From Iris pallida (lineage: Eukaryota > Streptophyta > Magnoliopsida > Asparagales > Iridaceae), in NCBI GenBank assembly GCA_029216955.1, contig JANAVB010004046.1:117501-181500 (forward strand): a stretch of DNA of 64,000 nt, read 5' to 3'. How positions within the stretch are numbered: the stretch's first letter is position 1; each line of letters starts with the position of its first letter. This document shows, piece by piece, positions 22,380 through 34,000 of this stretch. Made by a program: the position numbers and the translations under genes. The notes beneath the pieces were generated by a model, which worked only from the letters and a program-made list of their open reading frames with translations, did no database searches and was not told where the DNA came from.

Positions 22380-23889
22380 ATTTGTATGACACTTTTAAAA
22401 ATAGAAATATGTAGTCATGTTAACATATCTAAGTGAAAATTCAAATACTTAAACAAAAGATAGGGTAAGTTAAAGGTAGTAGTTCCTAAGTGAATGCGAC
22501 ACATTTCGTTAAGTGTAGCATACCGTATAAAACAATCCAAAACAGATAGTCAAGGGTGACGAAGAAGCAATTTAGATTTAATATTATTTTTAATTATTTT
22601 TTGTTACTTTATATAGAAATTAATTTTCTCTCTTTTATCAGTAATAATTTTAAATAATCTTAGATATTAATATTTAGAGATTTATTTTATTTTATTTTTA
22701 TTTTTGAAGTCTATAGCTAGTTTTTAAGTTTCAATAATTGAAGAATAGAATATCTATTTTTCAGTCTGTATAGCAAGACATGAAAATCCTAAAGTTATTC
22801 TTTAATGAAGCCTGTAAACAATTGTAATAGTTTGCATGAAATAATAATTGATGGTAAGGTCGATTAATTATTCACCTTCTTTGGACATACTGAGAGAACA
22901 ATCATTTGTAGGGATATTTGGTGCTACGTCCATAGAGAATATTATGCTTCTTTAACCTCCGCGTACAACCGTCAGCACTTTCGTGAGAGTTCGTGGTCTT
23001 TAGAGGGCCTCAATGTTGACTAGCCTGTCGAATCAGAAATCTCTACCATGACCGATTTGAAAAATATCATCATGAGCAAAATTAAAATTCTCGGGTTTCA
23101 TGCTTAAATGATTCACCAAAAGTGAATTTTTCGGAAAGAGTGATAAAGAACCATTTGGAATTAATGTTGTCTTTTAGTTATTTTTTTGTTATTTTAGATA
23201 AAGATTATTTTTATCTCTTTTGTCAGTTATAATTTTAAGTTATCTTATATATTATGAATAAGCTATTAGAGATTGTCTTTATCTTTTCTTTTTCTTTTTT
23301 AAATTTCTTGAGAGTCTAATGTGATGCTAAAATCCTCATTGTTCATATGTCATTTAATGTTTCTAGGTTAAATATATCATACAAATTTAATTTCATACAA
23401 ATTATATTGGAAAAATTTATGAAATGCTCATAAATTGTAAAAGTTTTATGTAAAACCCACCGCATAATAACATTTCATCGTGTGCCCAGAATTAGCGAAA
23501 AATATATAAAGGGAGTTCTGAATGACCTTTTTGTCCTTCTAATTTATTGAAAATACCCCCGAACTCTACTTTTCAAAAAAAATATTTCGATACTTCCACT
23601 TCTTCCATACGCCGCTCAGTTTCGAATCTAGGTTTTCTCCTCCAAAATCTTCAAACCTTCCTTTAAACACTCGTCGAAAAATTTCAGAAAGGCCGACAAA
23701 CGGTAAAACTGTTACAATGGAGGTCCAAACATCATTTTTTGCGATTCTAAAATTTCAGAAGGCCGATAAACGGGATGGCTGTTTATCTCAGGCTCCTCGA
23801 AAATACGCTCATTTTGCGACAAATCAGGTCTTGTTTCGACCTCCCAGGCAAAAGTTATAGCCCTCCAAAGTTTCAGCTGGCCATAAAAT
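22380..23889. other. AT-rich upstream region of the VQ gene, no gene seen
   Basis: Two paragraphs of similar sequence occur, near 22560-22720 and 23140-23300 (both with TTTGTTA..TTTA.ATA..., CTCTTTT.TCAGT.ATAATTTTA and GTCT). This suggests an old local duplication or two copies of a diverged repeat. No coding or RNA gene recognised. Confidence 0.5.
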
Positions 23890-24660
23890 GCAGGAGAATG
23901 GCAATTCTTCGTATTAATATCACAGAGAATGTCAATTTTCCGTGTTAATATCACGGAAAATGGTCATTCTCCTTGTTAAAATGCAGGTGAATGACCATTC
24001 TCCGTGTTAAAATAACATAGAATGACCATTCGTCGTGCTAAAATGATAGAGAATGTCCATTCTCCGTCATTTTAACACGGAGAATGGCCATTCTTCGTGG
24101 TTTTAATATGGTCATTCTCCGTATTAGAAATCATAGAAAATGACCATTCTCCGTTCTTAAAATCACGGAGAATGACCATTTTCCGTATTAAAATCACGGA
24201 GAATGGTCATTCTCCGTGTTAAAATGACGGATAATGGCCATTCTCCGTGGTAATATCACGGAGAATGACAATTCTATGTGTTAATATCACGGAGAAAGAC
24301 CATTTTTCTTGTTAAAATGCAGGAGAATTACTATTCTTCGTGTTAAAATGACGAAGAATGACTATTCTTCGTGCTAAAATGACGGAGAATGTTCATTCTC
24401 CGTCATTTTAACCCGGAGAATGGCCATTCTCCGTGGTTTTAACACGGAGAATGGTCATTCTCCGTATTAGAAATCACGGAGAATGACCATGCATTCTTCA
24501 TTCTTAAAATCACGGAGAATAATCATTCCCCGTGTTAAAATCACGAAGAATGGTCATTCTCCATTAAAATCACGGAGAATAACCATTCTCCGTGTTAAAA
24601 TAACGGAGAATGGTCATTCTCCGTGTTAAAATCACGAGAATGACGGAGAACAGTTGACAA
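23890..24660. repeat. Array of about two dozen short palindromes (CGGAGAATGGNCATTCTCCG type)
   Basis: Units of about 31-33 bp consist of a near-perfect palindrome, typically CACGGAGAATGGTCATTCTCCGTG or a variant, separated by TTAAAAT or its inverse. A higher-order repeat is visible: the CGTCATTTTAAC junction recurs at 24065 and 24401, 336 bp apart, with the flanking units in the same order. The spacers are not unique and there are no nearby nucleases, so this is not a CRISPR array. Transcribed RNA would fold into chains of hairpins. Confidence 0.92.
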
Positions 24661-24809
24661 AAACATTTTTTTTTGTAGAAAAAAATTTGTCAGGAATAAA
24701 GAGTTTCATTCTTCTTTCAAAACGATCCTAACTATTATGAAAAAGTAGAATAAGATATTCTCTCCACAATTGAACTAATCGCCGGAAAATTTTAAATCTT
24801 TTCAGGAAG

Positions 24810-24977
24810 ATGATGATGAGCGATGATCGAAGTTCGACTGAAGAAAAACATAGTGAACTACGAACGATCTTTGTGATCTATGCTGAAGATGAGAGCAATG
24901 AAATTCAGATCTCTCGTGATGATGAAGAAGAAGAAGAAGACGAGAATCGTAATCCAAATCCGAGTTTGTGCGAATAA
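24810..24977 (+). CDS. Short acidic ORF (55 aa), unknown, possibly a truncated exon
   Basis: A frame opens with three ATGs at 24810, directly after a pyrimidine-rich TTTTCAG that looks like a splice acceptor, and ends with TAA at 24975-24977. The peptide is rich in Asp and Glu with a run DDEEEEEDE. I do not recognise a family. It sits between the palindrome array and a MITE inserted six bases after the stop. It could be the first coding exon of a decayed DNA transposon. Low confidence that it is expressed. Confidence 0.25.
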   Translation: MMMSDDRSSTEEKHSELRTIFVIYAEDESNEIQISRDDEEEEEDENRNPNPSLCE

Positions 24978-24985
24978 GGTAGTTA

Positions 24986-25376
24986 GACCATCTCCAATGG
25001 TGATTTCTAAAATTGAGTTCTTATCCTACTTGACATTGTACTTTAAGGAGATTTCTATCCTAGTTGGAAGAGTTTCTACATAGAAATTGTAAACATGCAA
25101 ATATGCTCTCCAATGGTTCTTCATTTCTATCTTATGTGTCACATAGTAAAAGGACCAATTTAATGGTGTGGGACCCAATAATAAATGTCATGAGAGATAG
25201 GAGAATTTCTATGAGAGTTTCTATATGTAGAAACCCTCCTAGAAAGTTTTCATCCTATATCATTGCCACCTAGAATAGAAATGGTGATAGAAATCACCAT
25301 TAGGAGAAGTTTTTTTTTCTAAAATGGATTTCTTCCATAGAAATAGGGAAGATAGAAACCCCCATTGGAGATGGTC
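24986..25376. mobile_element. PIF/Harbinger-type (Tourist-like) MITE, 391 bp
   Basis: Terminal inverted repeats GACCATCTCCAATGG and CCATTGGAGATGGTC are perfect over 15 bp. The target duplication is TTA on both sides (24983-24985 and 25377-25379), which is characteristic of PIF/Harbinger elements. Inside are further short copies of the GAAATCACCAT/ATGGTGATTTC pair. It encodes no protein; the small frames across it are chance. Confidence 0.88.
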
Positions 25377-25379
25377 TTA

Positions 25380-26864
25380 TGGTATTATCAAAATGGTAAT
25401 TTTGTAAAAACAAAGCATCTAAAGAAAATCTTGGAATATTTAACGTGGAAATATATAATTCTGGGTATTTCATAAAACCCATCCCGCGGGTTGGTTTTTC
25501 ATAAAAACTAATCCCGAAATTGGATTTCTCAGCAATTTCCAGAATTATATTTACCTTAGGTGTTTGTCCCATCAAAAGGATTTGTACAAGACAACATCTC
25601 CTACTCGTTAGTCCTATTCTCCATCAGGAGGAAGAATAACCGTATTAGAATATTTGTTAATTATGAATAGAAGTTCTACGAAATTGTCCATTCAAAAGGC
25701 TTAAGCGACAAATCCGTGTGATTCGTGTGGTCAATAGAAAGAGACATAAAAAATTTGGATAAATTACTGAAAAACAATGAATCGAGCCACGAGAACGTAT
25801 TATTTTTTCTATTTATGGTAAAAATTGGGATCAGTGGATCCAAAAAACATATAATACATTGTGCACAAAAAATTTTGAGCTTTATGTCAGGCATACAAAA
25901 AAAGAAATTCAAAACACTTCAGCATTAATTTGTAGATAAAAGAATACGAGTTAATCATACATTCTATATTTGTGAAACAAAACTAAGGAACTGAAAATAT
26001 TGTCATATTTTGAAAATATTGTCATATTTTGAACGAAATTAAATCTATTGAATATTTGCTTACCTCCAAACTAGGAGACAATCCAAGGACAGGTGCCAAA
26101 ATAGATCAAGGATTTTGTTAATATGTTTTATAAAGACTGATGTTATGGATAATTAGTATATAACTTTTTACTTTAAAATTATAATCAATATCCAATAAAT
26201 ATTAAAAAAAAATTGCATTGAAAGTGTTATCAAGACTTGTTGCCAAAAATTTTGCAAAAAAAGAAGAAAGGATTTTAATTATATATTTCAATTAAAAAAT
26301 ATTATTTTAATATTTATTAGATGTTAATTATAATTTTTAAATAAAAAATTATGTATTAATTATTTTTAATATGTGTTCTTACAACATATGTTAACAAACC
26401 CATAGATAAAATATTAACGATACTTTTACAAAGTTTTCCACACATTATAATACAGAAACAGTGGTAGTTTGTGGCAGTGTTCAATGTTGTTGGGATCTGT
26501 AAGTTTGGTTTTGGTGATTGGGTGAGTGTATTTTACATTGAGAGAGAAGAAAAAAAAAATGAAAGAAAGGCTAATTTGGGACCCCTAAGGTTCTGACACT
26601 GAGCATTTGATCCCAAATTTCAAAAATAAAATGAACGGGATGATGGGTAATTTTGACTCCTGGGTCCCTATACACTGACCTCACATGAGCGAACTCCTAT
26701 CTTCATCAAAATAATCCAAACTGATCAATGGCAATGCTAGCTGACTGGACTTGCTCAGGACAGTACATCCAGACATAATTTACTACTGTATGATTTGACT
26801 TGGGGCTCGATCGAGACGCTTACAAAACAGGTGCTTAATAAATAATTTACTACTTTCAATGCTA
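25380..26864. other. Intergenic, no gene recognised
   Basis: AT-rich. The sequence at 25390-25560 (ATTTCATAAAACCCATCCC and similar) loosely mirrors 23400-23470, as if both flank one decayed transposon holding the palindrome array and the MITE. A 67-codon frame at 25725-25928 has no family resemblance I can name; a plastid-derived origin was considered and not supported. Near 26775-26853 the phrase TAATTTACTACT is repeated 66 bp apart next to the tRNA gene. Confidence 0.5.
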
Positions 26865-26937
26865 GCTTTCACTGAGTTTTGAACTCAGGACCTCCTGCTT
26901 ACAAAACAGGTGCTCTAACCAACTGAGCTATGAAAGC
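26865..26937 (-). tRNA. tRNA-Thr (anticodon UGU)
   Basis: The 73 nt minus-strand sequence folds as a cloverleaf. The acceptor stem is GCTTTCA paired with TGAAAGC, the D-arm begins AGCTCAGTTGGTTAGAGC, the anticodon stem CCTGT pairs with GCAGG (one G-T pair) around the loop TTTGTAA with anticodon TGT, and the T-arm is CTGAG-TTCAAAA-CTCAG. All stems pair. Internal A and B box sequences are present, so RNA polymerase III transcription is expected. No intron. The upstream side is AT-rich. The nearest run of four T downstream is about 30 nt or more away, longer than usual. It looks like a nuclear, not plastid, tRNA. Confidence 0.9.
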
Positions 26938-27057
26938 AATTTAAAGTAAAATGGATATCTATTTATTTATTAAGCATGACACCCCTAAAAAACCAACTCA
27001 AAAGAAAAAAAAAAATCAACCCACCACCCAACCCAACCCACCCAACCATCCCTCCCA

Positions 27058-27160
27058 AATTCCGACAAATGGTATGTCGGAAATTGGACATTGTCCAATT
27101 TCCGACAGACCGTGTGTCGGAAATTAGGCGTGCCCAATTTCCGACACTCGGTTTGTCGGA
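27058..27160. repeat. Three tandem hairpins of TTCCGACA/TGTCGGAA
   Basis: Three copies of the form TTCCGACA, seven bases, TGTCGGAA (the third ending TGTCGGAT) lie in series. The first spacer, ATTGGACATTGTCCAAT, is itself palindromic. The region follows a C-rich CCCAACCC stretch. Probably part of a foldback or subterminal region of a DNA transposon; no termini identified. Confidence 0.8.
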
Positions 27161-28036
27161 TTATATCGTTTTCCATAATTTTTGAAACTTCTATCGTTTT
27201 ACCCAATTTTATATAATTTTCTTATTGTACAGTAAATTTTCCGTATTTGTTATCGAAAATCTTCTTTTGTTACGTTTTTTAAATTCTAGAAACAAAAAGA
27301 AAATAGTAAGTTTATCGGCTTCTAGGAAAGTCATATAAAATATATTTTTCTAAGAGTTTATCCGAGATCTCTGTAAAATTTTTCTCGAATTCTCCTAATA
27401 CTAAAACTTTCGTACTATCGACTTATCGTCATTGCATACCGTTTCAAGAGAGTAATCCGAACTTAGCTATTGTCGAGAAGAAGATTGAAATGAAGAATTT
27501 GGAAAGATTGAAATAGAATAAGTTTTGGTAGAAGGAAGAGAAATTTTTTTTTAGAGAGAGTGAGAACTTCTTTTCCTATACGTTTCCCACAACACAAGGA
27601 AGGCATGTATATACAGTAGCCATGTCACAAACAAATATCTCATTGGTCCTTTAATATGATTTAATAGGAATAAAAGTGTGATAAAGGATAATAATGTGAC
27701 CATTTTGGGAGTTAAAGAAATGACCCTCAATAGAATTTTAATGTGAATCAAAGGGGGTAATAATATGAAGACAGCAACTAACTATGGCTCTTGTCCTAGA
27801 CAACGTCCTAGGCGTAGGGGAGATCGGAGCAACAGGGAACGCCTAGATGAAAGAAGCTTGACTTTACGGGAGTAAACCATACGAGACATGTTCAACTAGG
27901 CATGCTAGCCTAGGATTTTGATTAGTGCCATTCCTTCTGTGTGAAGTATTGGAAAATGAAGACAAGTTGGTTTTTTTTTCAAGTTTATACAACATTATTG
28001 GCATGTTGAATTAATAAACATAAATTTTCATTCAGA
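27161..28036. other. Intergenic, no gene recognised
   Basis: AT-rich with a GA-rich patch near 27485-27575. Small frames on both strands have no recognisable domains. Nothing else supported. Confidence 0.5.
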
Positions 28037-28796
28037 CATTACAAGAAAATTAGGTTTATCTGACATGTAAAGATGCCACAAAAGTTGTGACGAGTATAAA
28101 TTTTCGTTCAGACATTGTAAGAAAATTAGGTTTCTGTGACATGTAAAGTTGTCACAAAAGTTGTGAAACTCGTCACAGAACATCTTATGTGACGACTACA
28201 GTGACGACGTACTTTCATTGCATATACCTCTGTAGCTAAAGGATAAAGTGACGACTAAATATGACGTCACAAAATATTTTTAACTGTGACAAGCAAACCT
28301 TATCACTTATAGTATTTTTTTTGTGACAACATACATTGTTACATCTTAAGTGACAATATTTTCACTTGTGACATAGAAGTTGTTGTTACAATTCTTTTAT
28401 GAAGTCACATAATACACCTTTAGTGACAATAATTTTTACTTGTCATATAACACACCTTTAATGACAAGTATTTTCACTTGTCACATACAACTTGTTGTTA
28501 CAATTCTTTAAAGATGTCACAGAAAACACCTTAAGTGACATGTACTTCACTTGTCACATTGAACTTGCCTTCGATTCTCATCAAAAATTAATATTTTATA
28601 TCAATGACAACATTGAGTGACGACAAAAAAAACATAGTCATTGAAGTATTTAAATGTGTGACGATATACAACTATTGTCACAAAATCAAATTTTAAGTGA
28701 CAACAAAAATTACTTGTCGCGAAAATATCCCTTTCAAGTACAAGTTTTATATTTGTCACAAACCACTTGTTACGAAAATCCAAATTTCTTGTAGTG
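28037..28796. mobile_element. Non-autonomous CACTA-like element, 760 bp
   Basis: The right end reads TTTCTTGTAGTG, the inverse of the CACTACAAGAAA terminus common in plant CACTA elements. The left end reads CATTACAAGAAA, one base changed. Between them are many copies of TGTCAC/GTGACA in both orientations, as in CACTA subterminal regions. A block of about 78 bp near the left end is duplicated in tandem (28020-28097 and 28098-28175). The flanking trinucleotides AGA and ATA do not match, so the left boundary or target duplication is uncertain. No coding. Confidence 0.65.
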
Positions 28797-29444
28797 ATAT
28801 AAGTGGACCCATCCTCAAACTTTACAGGAGAATATTAGAAAAAAAATAGGAGACAACTTCTGCAACATTCGGGAGCGGGTTTATGGGACGCCCGAGTTAG
28901 GCGCTAACTGAGTTGGCACCTCCTAGGAGGTACGGAGCGCCAACTTCGATGACACTTCAAATTACTTTTTTTTAAAATAAAAATTTACAATTGGCCGATG
29001 GTTGGAGTTTTGGATTGTGGACGGAAGGAAAGGGAATTTGCTATATATATTAGGGGGTTAGGGTATGGTTGAGCTTTCGGTTTATTCGATTTCAATCGAA
29101 CCGAAATAGTCAAAACCAAATAACCAAAATTCTAAAAAACTAAAACCAAAATCGAACCAAAAGCAGCTAAAATCGAAACCGTAACGAATATTCCATTCGG
29201 TTTATTCGGTTGGAAAATTTAAATGTAATGGGTCAGGCCCAAACTTGAAATCGTACTTAAATTATATTAAAAATGATAATTTTATACACACATTTATTAT
29301 ATTTTAAAGTTGTGCTCAAAGTTAGACAAGTTGTTAAATTATCAAATTTGGTTTTCAAAATATATACATAGAATTGTTGTTTTTAAAATATACACGTTTT
29401 TAATCACAAAATATGTATAAAATTGAGAATATTTATATAATTGC
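28797..29444. other. Intergenic, AACCGAA-rich; insertion site of the large CACTA element
   Basis: Contains a short palindrome-like TTCGGTTTATTCGATTTCAATCGAACCGAA near 29075-29107 (read here as two facing arms) and further AACC-rich phrases to 29215. Related phrases resume after the CACTA element (39650-39740), consistent with one older repeat interrupted by the insertion. No gene. Confidence 0.5.
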
Positions 29445-29465
29445 ATACACTACCAAAATACAGTA

Positions 29466-29800
29466 AATTAGCGACGGATATTTAGTGACGAAAATTTTCA
29501 GTCGGCGTTAGCGACGGCTTCGTGGCCGCTCGCCGACTGATTACCGACCACACGCCTTTACATTTTTTTATTTTAATTTTAGGAGGAGGAAAGGTCGCAT
29601 ATCCGTCGCTAGGTAGTCGGCAATATAGCGACAGATCTCCAAGCGTCGCTATGTGGTCGATTATTTGGCGGGAATTGAGCAGAGAATTGGCGGAACATTT
29701 TTTCGACTACGTAGCGACGGATTTTCAGTCGGATAGTCAATAATAGCGACCAATTGGCGACGGATAATTGGCAGTCGCTAGTCCGTCGCTAAATTTACGT
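29466..29800. repeat. Left subterminal repeats of the CACTA element
   Basis: At least nine copies of AGCGAC or GTCGCT cores, mostly AGCGACGGA or TCCGTCGCT, in both orientations. Such clusters are the binding sites of CACTA-encoded DNA-binding proteins in characterised elements; binding here is inferred. Confidence 0.85.
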
Positions 29801-29854
29801 TCCAGACTTGAAATAAAATAGCGGGGGGAACTTTTCGCATTCCCCCCAAAATTC

Positions 29855-30185
29855 ACTCTCTCTCCTCTATCTCTCTCTCTCTCTCCCGCGGCTTCGGTAA
29901 ACGGCGTCGGCGTCCTCTCCTCTCTCTCTCCCTAAGGTAATCCCCTCTCTCTCTCTCTCTCTCTCGATCTCTCTTTCTCTCTCTCTCTGTCGCGGTGTCG
30001 ACGTAGGGGCAACGAAGGCGGCAGGCTTGGGGACATTCGGGGGCTGGGCGGCTGGCTTGGGGCGGGGGCGTCGGGGGCTGGGCGACGGGCTTGGGGCGGG
30101 GGCGTCGGGGGCTGGGCGGCGGGCTTGGGGCGGGGGCGTCGGGGGCTGGGCGGCGGGCTTGGGGCGGCGGGCTTTGGTCGGGGGC
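29855..30185. repeat. CT microsatellite and 34 bp GC-rich minisatellite
   Basis: CT-rich runs at about 29862-29990 resemble a transcribed leader. They are followed by about four copies of a 34 bp unit starting GGGCTTGGGGCGGGGGCGTC between about 30050 and 30180. The long Pro/Arg-rich frames on both strands over this tract come from the repeat. It lies between the left terminus and the transposase gene, so it may be part of the promoter or leader. Confidence 0.8.
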
Positions 30186-30639
30186 GACGGAGGGCTTTGC
30201 TTATCAAATTCATCTGAGTTTATATATTGGCTAAATAATGTGTTATCCATATTGGGTGTTATCCATTAGTTTGGTGGTGTTTGGATTAGTAAATGTGAAT
30301 ATGGAGTTTGGGTTCATGGTGTATATGTTCACTGTGTCAAGGACAGTGCGAGTTCTTCATCTGCATAAGTCAGTTGTGTGCTTCTATATAGATGTATATA
30401 TCTATACATCTAACTGTGATATACATATATATGTGTGATTGTAGACATGGTAGGAATTATAGGTAATTAATGTTAGTGTGACTAGACTAAGGTAGTGCTT
30501 GCTAGATAGTAAGGACACTCTAGTATCCTAACCAAGTTAATTTTAGACTAGATATTTAGGATATAGCTCCCATATCCTAGAAGTGGACTCTTGCAATTTA
30601 GAAATAGATAGATTGACTCAGTTTGATTAATTGACCTAT

Positions 30640-30915
30640 AATCGGTATCGGACTATCGGTATCGGTATCGAACTATCGGACTATCGGTATCGAACTATCA
30701 GTATCGAACTATCGGACTATCGGTATCGGACTATCGGACTATCGGACTATCGGTATCGAACTGTCGAACTATCGGTATCGGACTATCGGTATCGAACTAT
30801 CGGACTATCGGACTATCGGACTATCGGTATCGAACTATCGTACTATCGGTATCGGACTATCGGTATCGAACTATCGGACTATCGGTATCGAACTATCGGT
30901 ATCGGTATCGAACTA
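30640..30915. repeat. Satellite-like tract of CTATCGG and GGTATCGAA units
   Basis: About 275 bp made almost only of CTATCGGA, CTATCGGTATCGAA and GGTATCGG in irregular order, with periods of 7, 14 and 21 bp. The Tyr/Arg/Thr-rich ORF across it is a repeat artefact. It lies about 130 bp upstream of the transposase start codon. Confidence 0.92.
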
Positions 30916-31042
30916 TTAGTAACAACTGTACTTAGGTTTTTCTCTTCTCGAGCTAGAATACTAGCGGATCCACCAGTTACATGATTATATACTAATTCTG
31001 TTTAGTTTGTCTTACTATACAGATTTTTACATCCAATCTGTG

Positions 31043-34000
31043 ATGGATCGTTATTTCGTTGATCGTACATGGATGTACAAACGACAACACGAGAGCAGAA
31101 TAGGTGTGAGTGACGATTTTCAGGCAGGCGTGGAAGTGTTTCTTAAGTATGCCATGAGCAAAGCTCAGTTTATGGACGGTAACAAAATCAAGTGTCCATG
31201 TAGTAATTGTCGCAATAGATGTTACGAAGAAGTGGTGAGTGTAAGAGATCATTTGACCCGTAAGGATTTCTTACGTGATTACGGCCTGTGGTCATCGCAA
31301 GGTGAACTATATGCCGAAAGACAGGTTGCGAATGCTGCTACTTATGCTTTTGATGATAATGCTGCAGCAGATTTTGTCGTCGATGACGACGAATGCTCCG
31401 TTGATTATGGAGACGTGCAGAACCTTGTACGAGACATGGTTTACGACGCGACAGGGCCTAATTTTGATCCGGAGGATCCTAATCCCGAGGTGAAGGAGTT
31501 CTATGATATATTTCAGCATGCTGAAACTTCTTTATATCTTGGTTGTGATCCACATTCCGTACTGTCAGTGACGATGCGGTTGTTGAACATAAAGTCCGAT
31601 TTTAACTTGCCACAAACTTGCTATGATCGGATTACACAACTAATAAAGGAGGTGTTACCGAAGGAATCAAAAGAGCTTCCAAAAAACTTCTACAAGTCTA
31701 AGATGATGGTCCGACAACTGGGACTGGGGTACGACAAGATAGATTATTGTTGCAACAGATACATGTTGTACTACAAGGAGAACGACGATGTAGAAAGTTG
31801 CCGCTTCTGTAATGCGGATCGTTACAAGGAAGTCAGGGAAAAAGGAAAGTCAACTAGAAAATGACGTCCTTACAAGTATATGCATTACTTGTCGATCATG
31901 AAGCGCTTGCAGAGGATGTATATGTCTTAGAATACAGCAGAACACATGACGTGGCACAACGAAGAACGCACAAAGGACGATGGAGAATTGTCACATCCTT
32001 CGGATGGAGAGGCATGGAAATATTTCGATTTTCGCCATCCAGATTTTGATACAGAGCCCAGAAATGTACGCATGGGGCTATGTTCTGATGGATTCGCCCT
32101 TTTCGGGCAGTCGGGATCTCAATACTCCTGCTGGCCGGTCATTCTGACCCCTTACAATCTGCCACCATGGATGTGTATGAAGACTCCTTATATGTTCTTG
32201 ACAGCTATCATACCGGGTCCCAAAAATCTGACGAAGAATATCGATATATATTTACAGCCGTTGGTGGATGAGCTGAAACAGCTGTGGGAGATCGACGTCA
32301 CGACCTATGATATTTCCAGGAAACAGAACTTTCAGATGAGAGCTTCACTGATGTGGACAATCAATGCTTTTCCCGTATACGGTATGCTGTCGGGATGGAG
32401 TACTCACGGCACCCTGTCTTGTCCGATATGCATGCAAAATAGTAAGGCGTTCCGTCTTAAGCATGGAGGAAAAACTTCTTTCTTTGATTGTCATCGTCAA
32501 TTTTTGCCCACGAGTCATCCTTGGAGAAAGCACAAGGACGCATTCAGAGCTGGAAAACAAGAATTTTCTCATCCGCCTGCCAGATTGTCGGGATACGATA
32601 TTTGGGAAGATGTAAAGGATTTGCCCACTGTAATGGAAGATCCATCGAACAATCGTGTCGATGGGTTCGGACAAACCCATAACTGGACCAAACGGATTAT
32701 CTTCTGTGACTTGCCTTATTGGAAAGATAATCTTATAAGGCATAATCTTGATGTTATGCATATCGAAAAGAATGTGTTCGATAATGTCTTCAATACCGTC
32801 ATGAACATTAAAGAAAAGATGAAGGACAATCCAAAAGCAAGACAAGACATTGCCGAGATATGCAAGCGTCCTTATCTGAACTTGATACAAAGGGGAGCTG
32901 CTGGACAATTAAGTAAGCCGATAGCACAATACACATTGAGCAAGGAAGATAGATTAATAATCTGCAAGTGGGTATCTACTTTAAGATTTTCCGACGGCTA
33001 TGTGTCGAATTTGTCTAGATGCGTTGACCTCAATGAACGCAAGCTAACGAGAATGAAGAGTCATGACTGCCACGTGTTTATGGAAAGATTACTGCCCATT
33101 GCTTTGAAAGAGTTGTTGTCTTCTGCTGTATGTGTTCTGTTGGCCGAACTATCAATATTTTTTAGGGATATTTGTTCAACTAAGTTGACTGTGCAACACA
33201 TGGTTGAACTTGAGGAGAAGATTATCTTAACAATTTGCAAGTTGGAGAAAATATTTCCTCCTGGCTTCTTCGACAGCATGGAGCATCTACCGATTCATCT
33301 AGCATACGAAGCCCGTGTCGGTGCATCTGTTCATTATCGATGGATGTACCCATTTGAAAGGTACATAAAAATTGATATAATTTAAGTTGAATTTCAGTGG
33401 GTTTTAAAATTCTTTCTTAATTCTCAAGATAATTTGTCTCTCTAGATACCTACACCATCTAAAGAAGAAAGTTGGCAACAAAGCTCATATAGAGGCTTCG
33501 ATATGCGAAGCATATCTTATCGAAGAGGTATCAAACTTCTGCTCCATTTATTTCGATAATCATGTTAAAACAAATCGAAATAGACCTCAAAGGAATGACG
33601 AGGACGTTGAGAATGGAGGAATATTCAATGTAAGAGGCAAGCCTGTTGGGGCTAGTAAAAGACGGTGGTTGATAGACGACGAGTATGATGCCGCTCACCG
33701 ATATGTCTTGTTAAACTATGACATACAAGAAGTGAGAGATTTGGAGAAGTAAGTCAGTACACTTGCACTCGTTATAATCTCGAATTTGATGAAGTAAGTG
33801 ACTACACTTATATATTCTTATTTTCTCTAATAGTGTATTTAGAGATAAAGTCAAAATAAGGAGACCCGATATTACCGATGAGGGACTTCAAAGAGAGGTT
33901 GATTGTACATTTCCGTCATGATTTTGCAAATACGTAAGTAACTATGATTATAATTAAGATTATTAATATATAATCTGAAACATTTAAATTATAAATATTT

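Noticed and set aside
23890..24660. Possible CRISPR array
   Set aside because: The context is a plant nuclear genome, the repeats are palindromes with near-identical AT spacers, and there are no unique spacers and no cas genes.
25725..25928. Possible plastid or mitochondrial DNA insert
   Set aside because: The frame looked organelle-like in base composition, but I could not match it to any plastid or mitochondrial gene I know, so it is left as unassigned.
29867..30250. Pro/Arg-rich ORFs on the minus strand
   Set aside because: Translation of the CT microsatellite and the GC-rich minisatellite inside the CACTA element; no domain.
30631..30984. 117-codon Tyr/Arg/Thr-repeat ORF
   Set aside because: Direct translation of the CTATCGG satellite tract; no start context and no family.
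31851..31930. An intron that would remove the two TNP2 stops
   Set aside because: GT and AG occur at suitable places, but the removed stretch encodes residues conserved in TNP2 proteins (a KRLQRMYMS-like block), so nonsense mutations are more likely.
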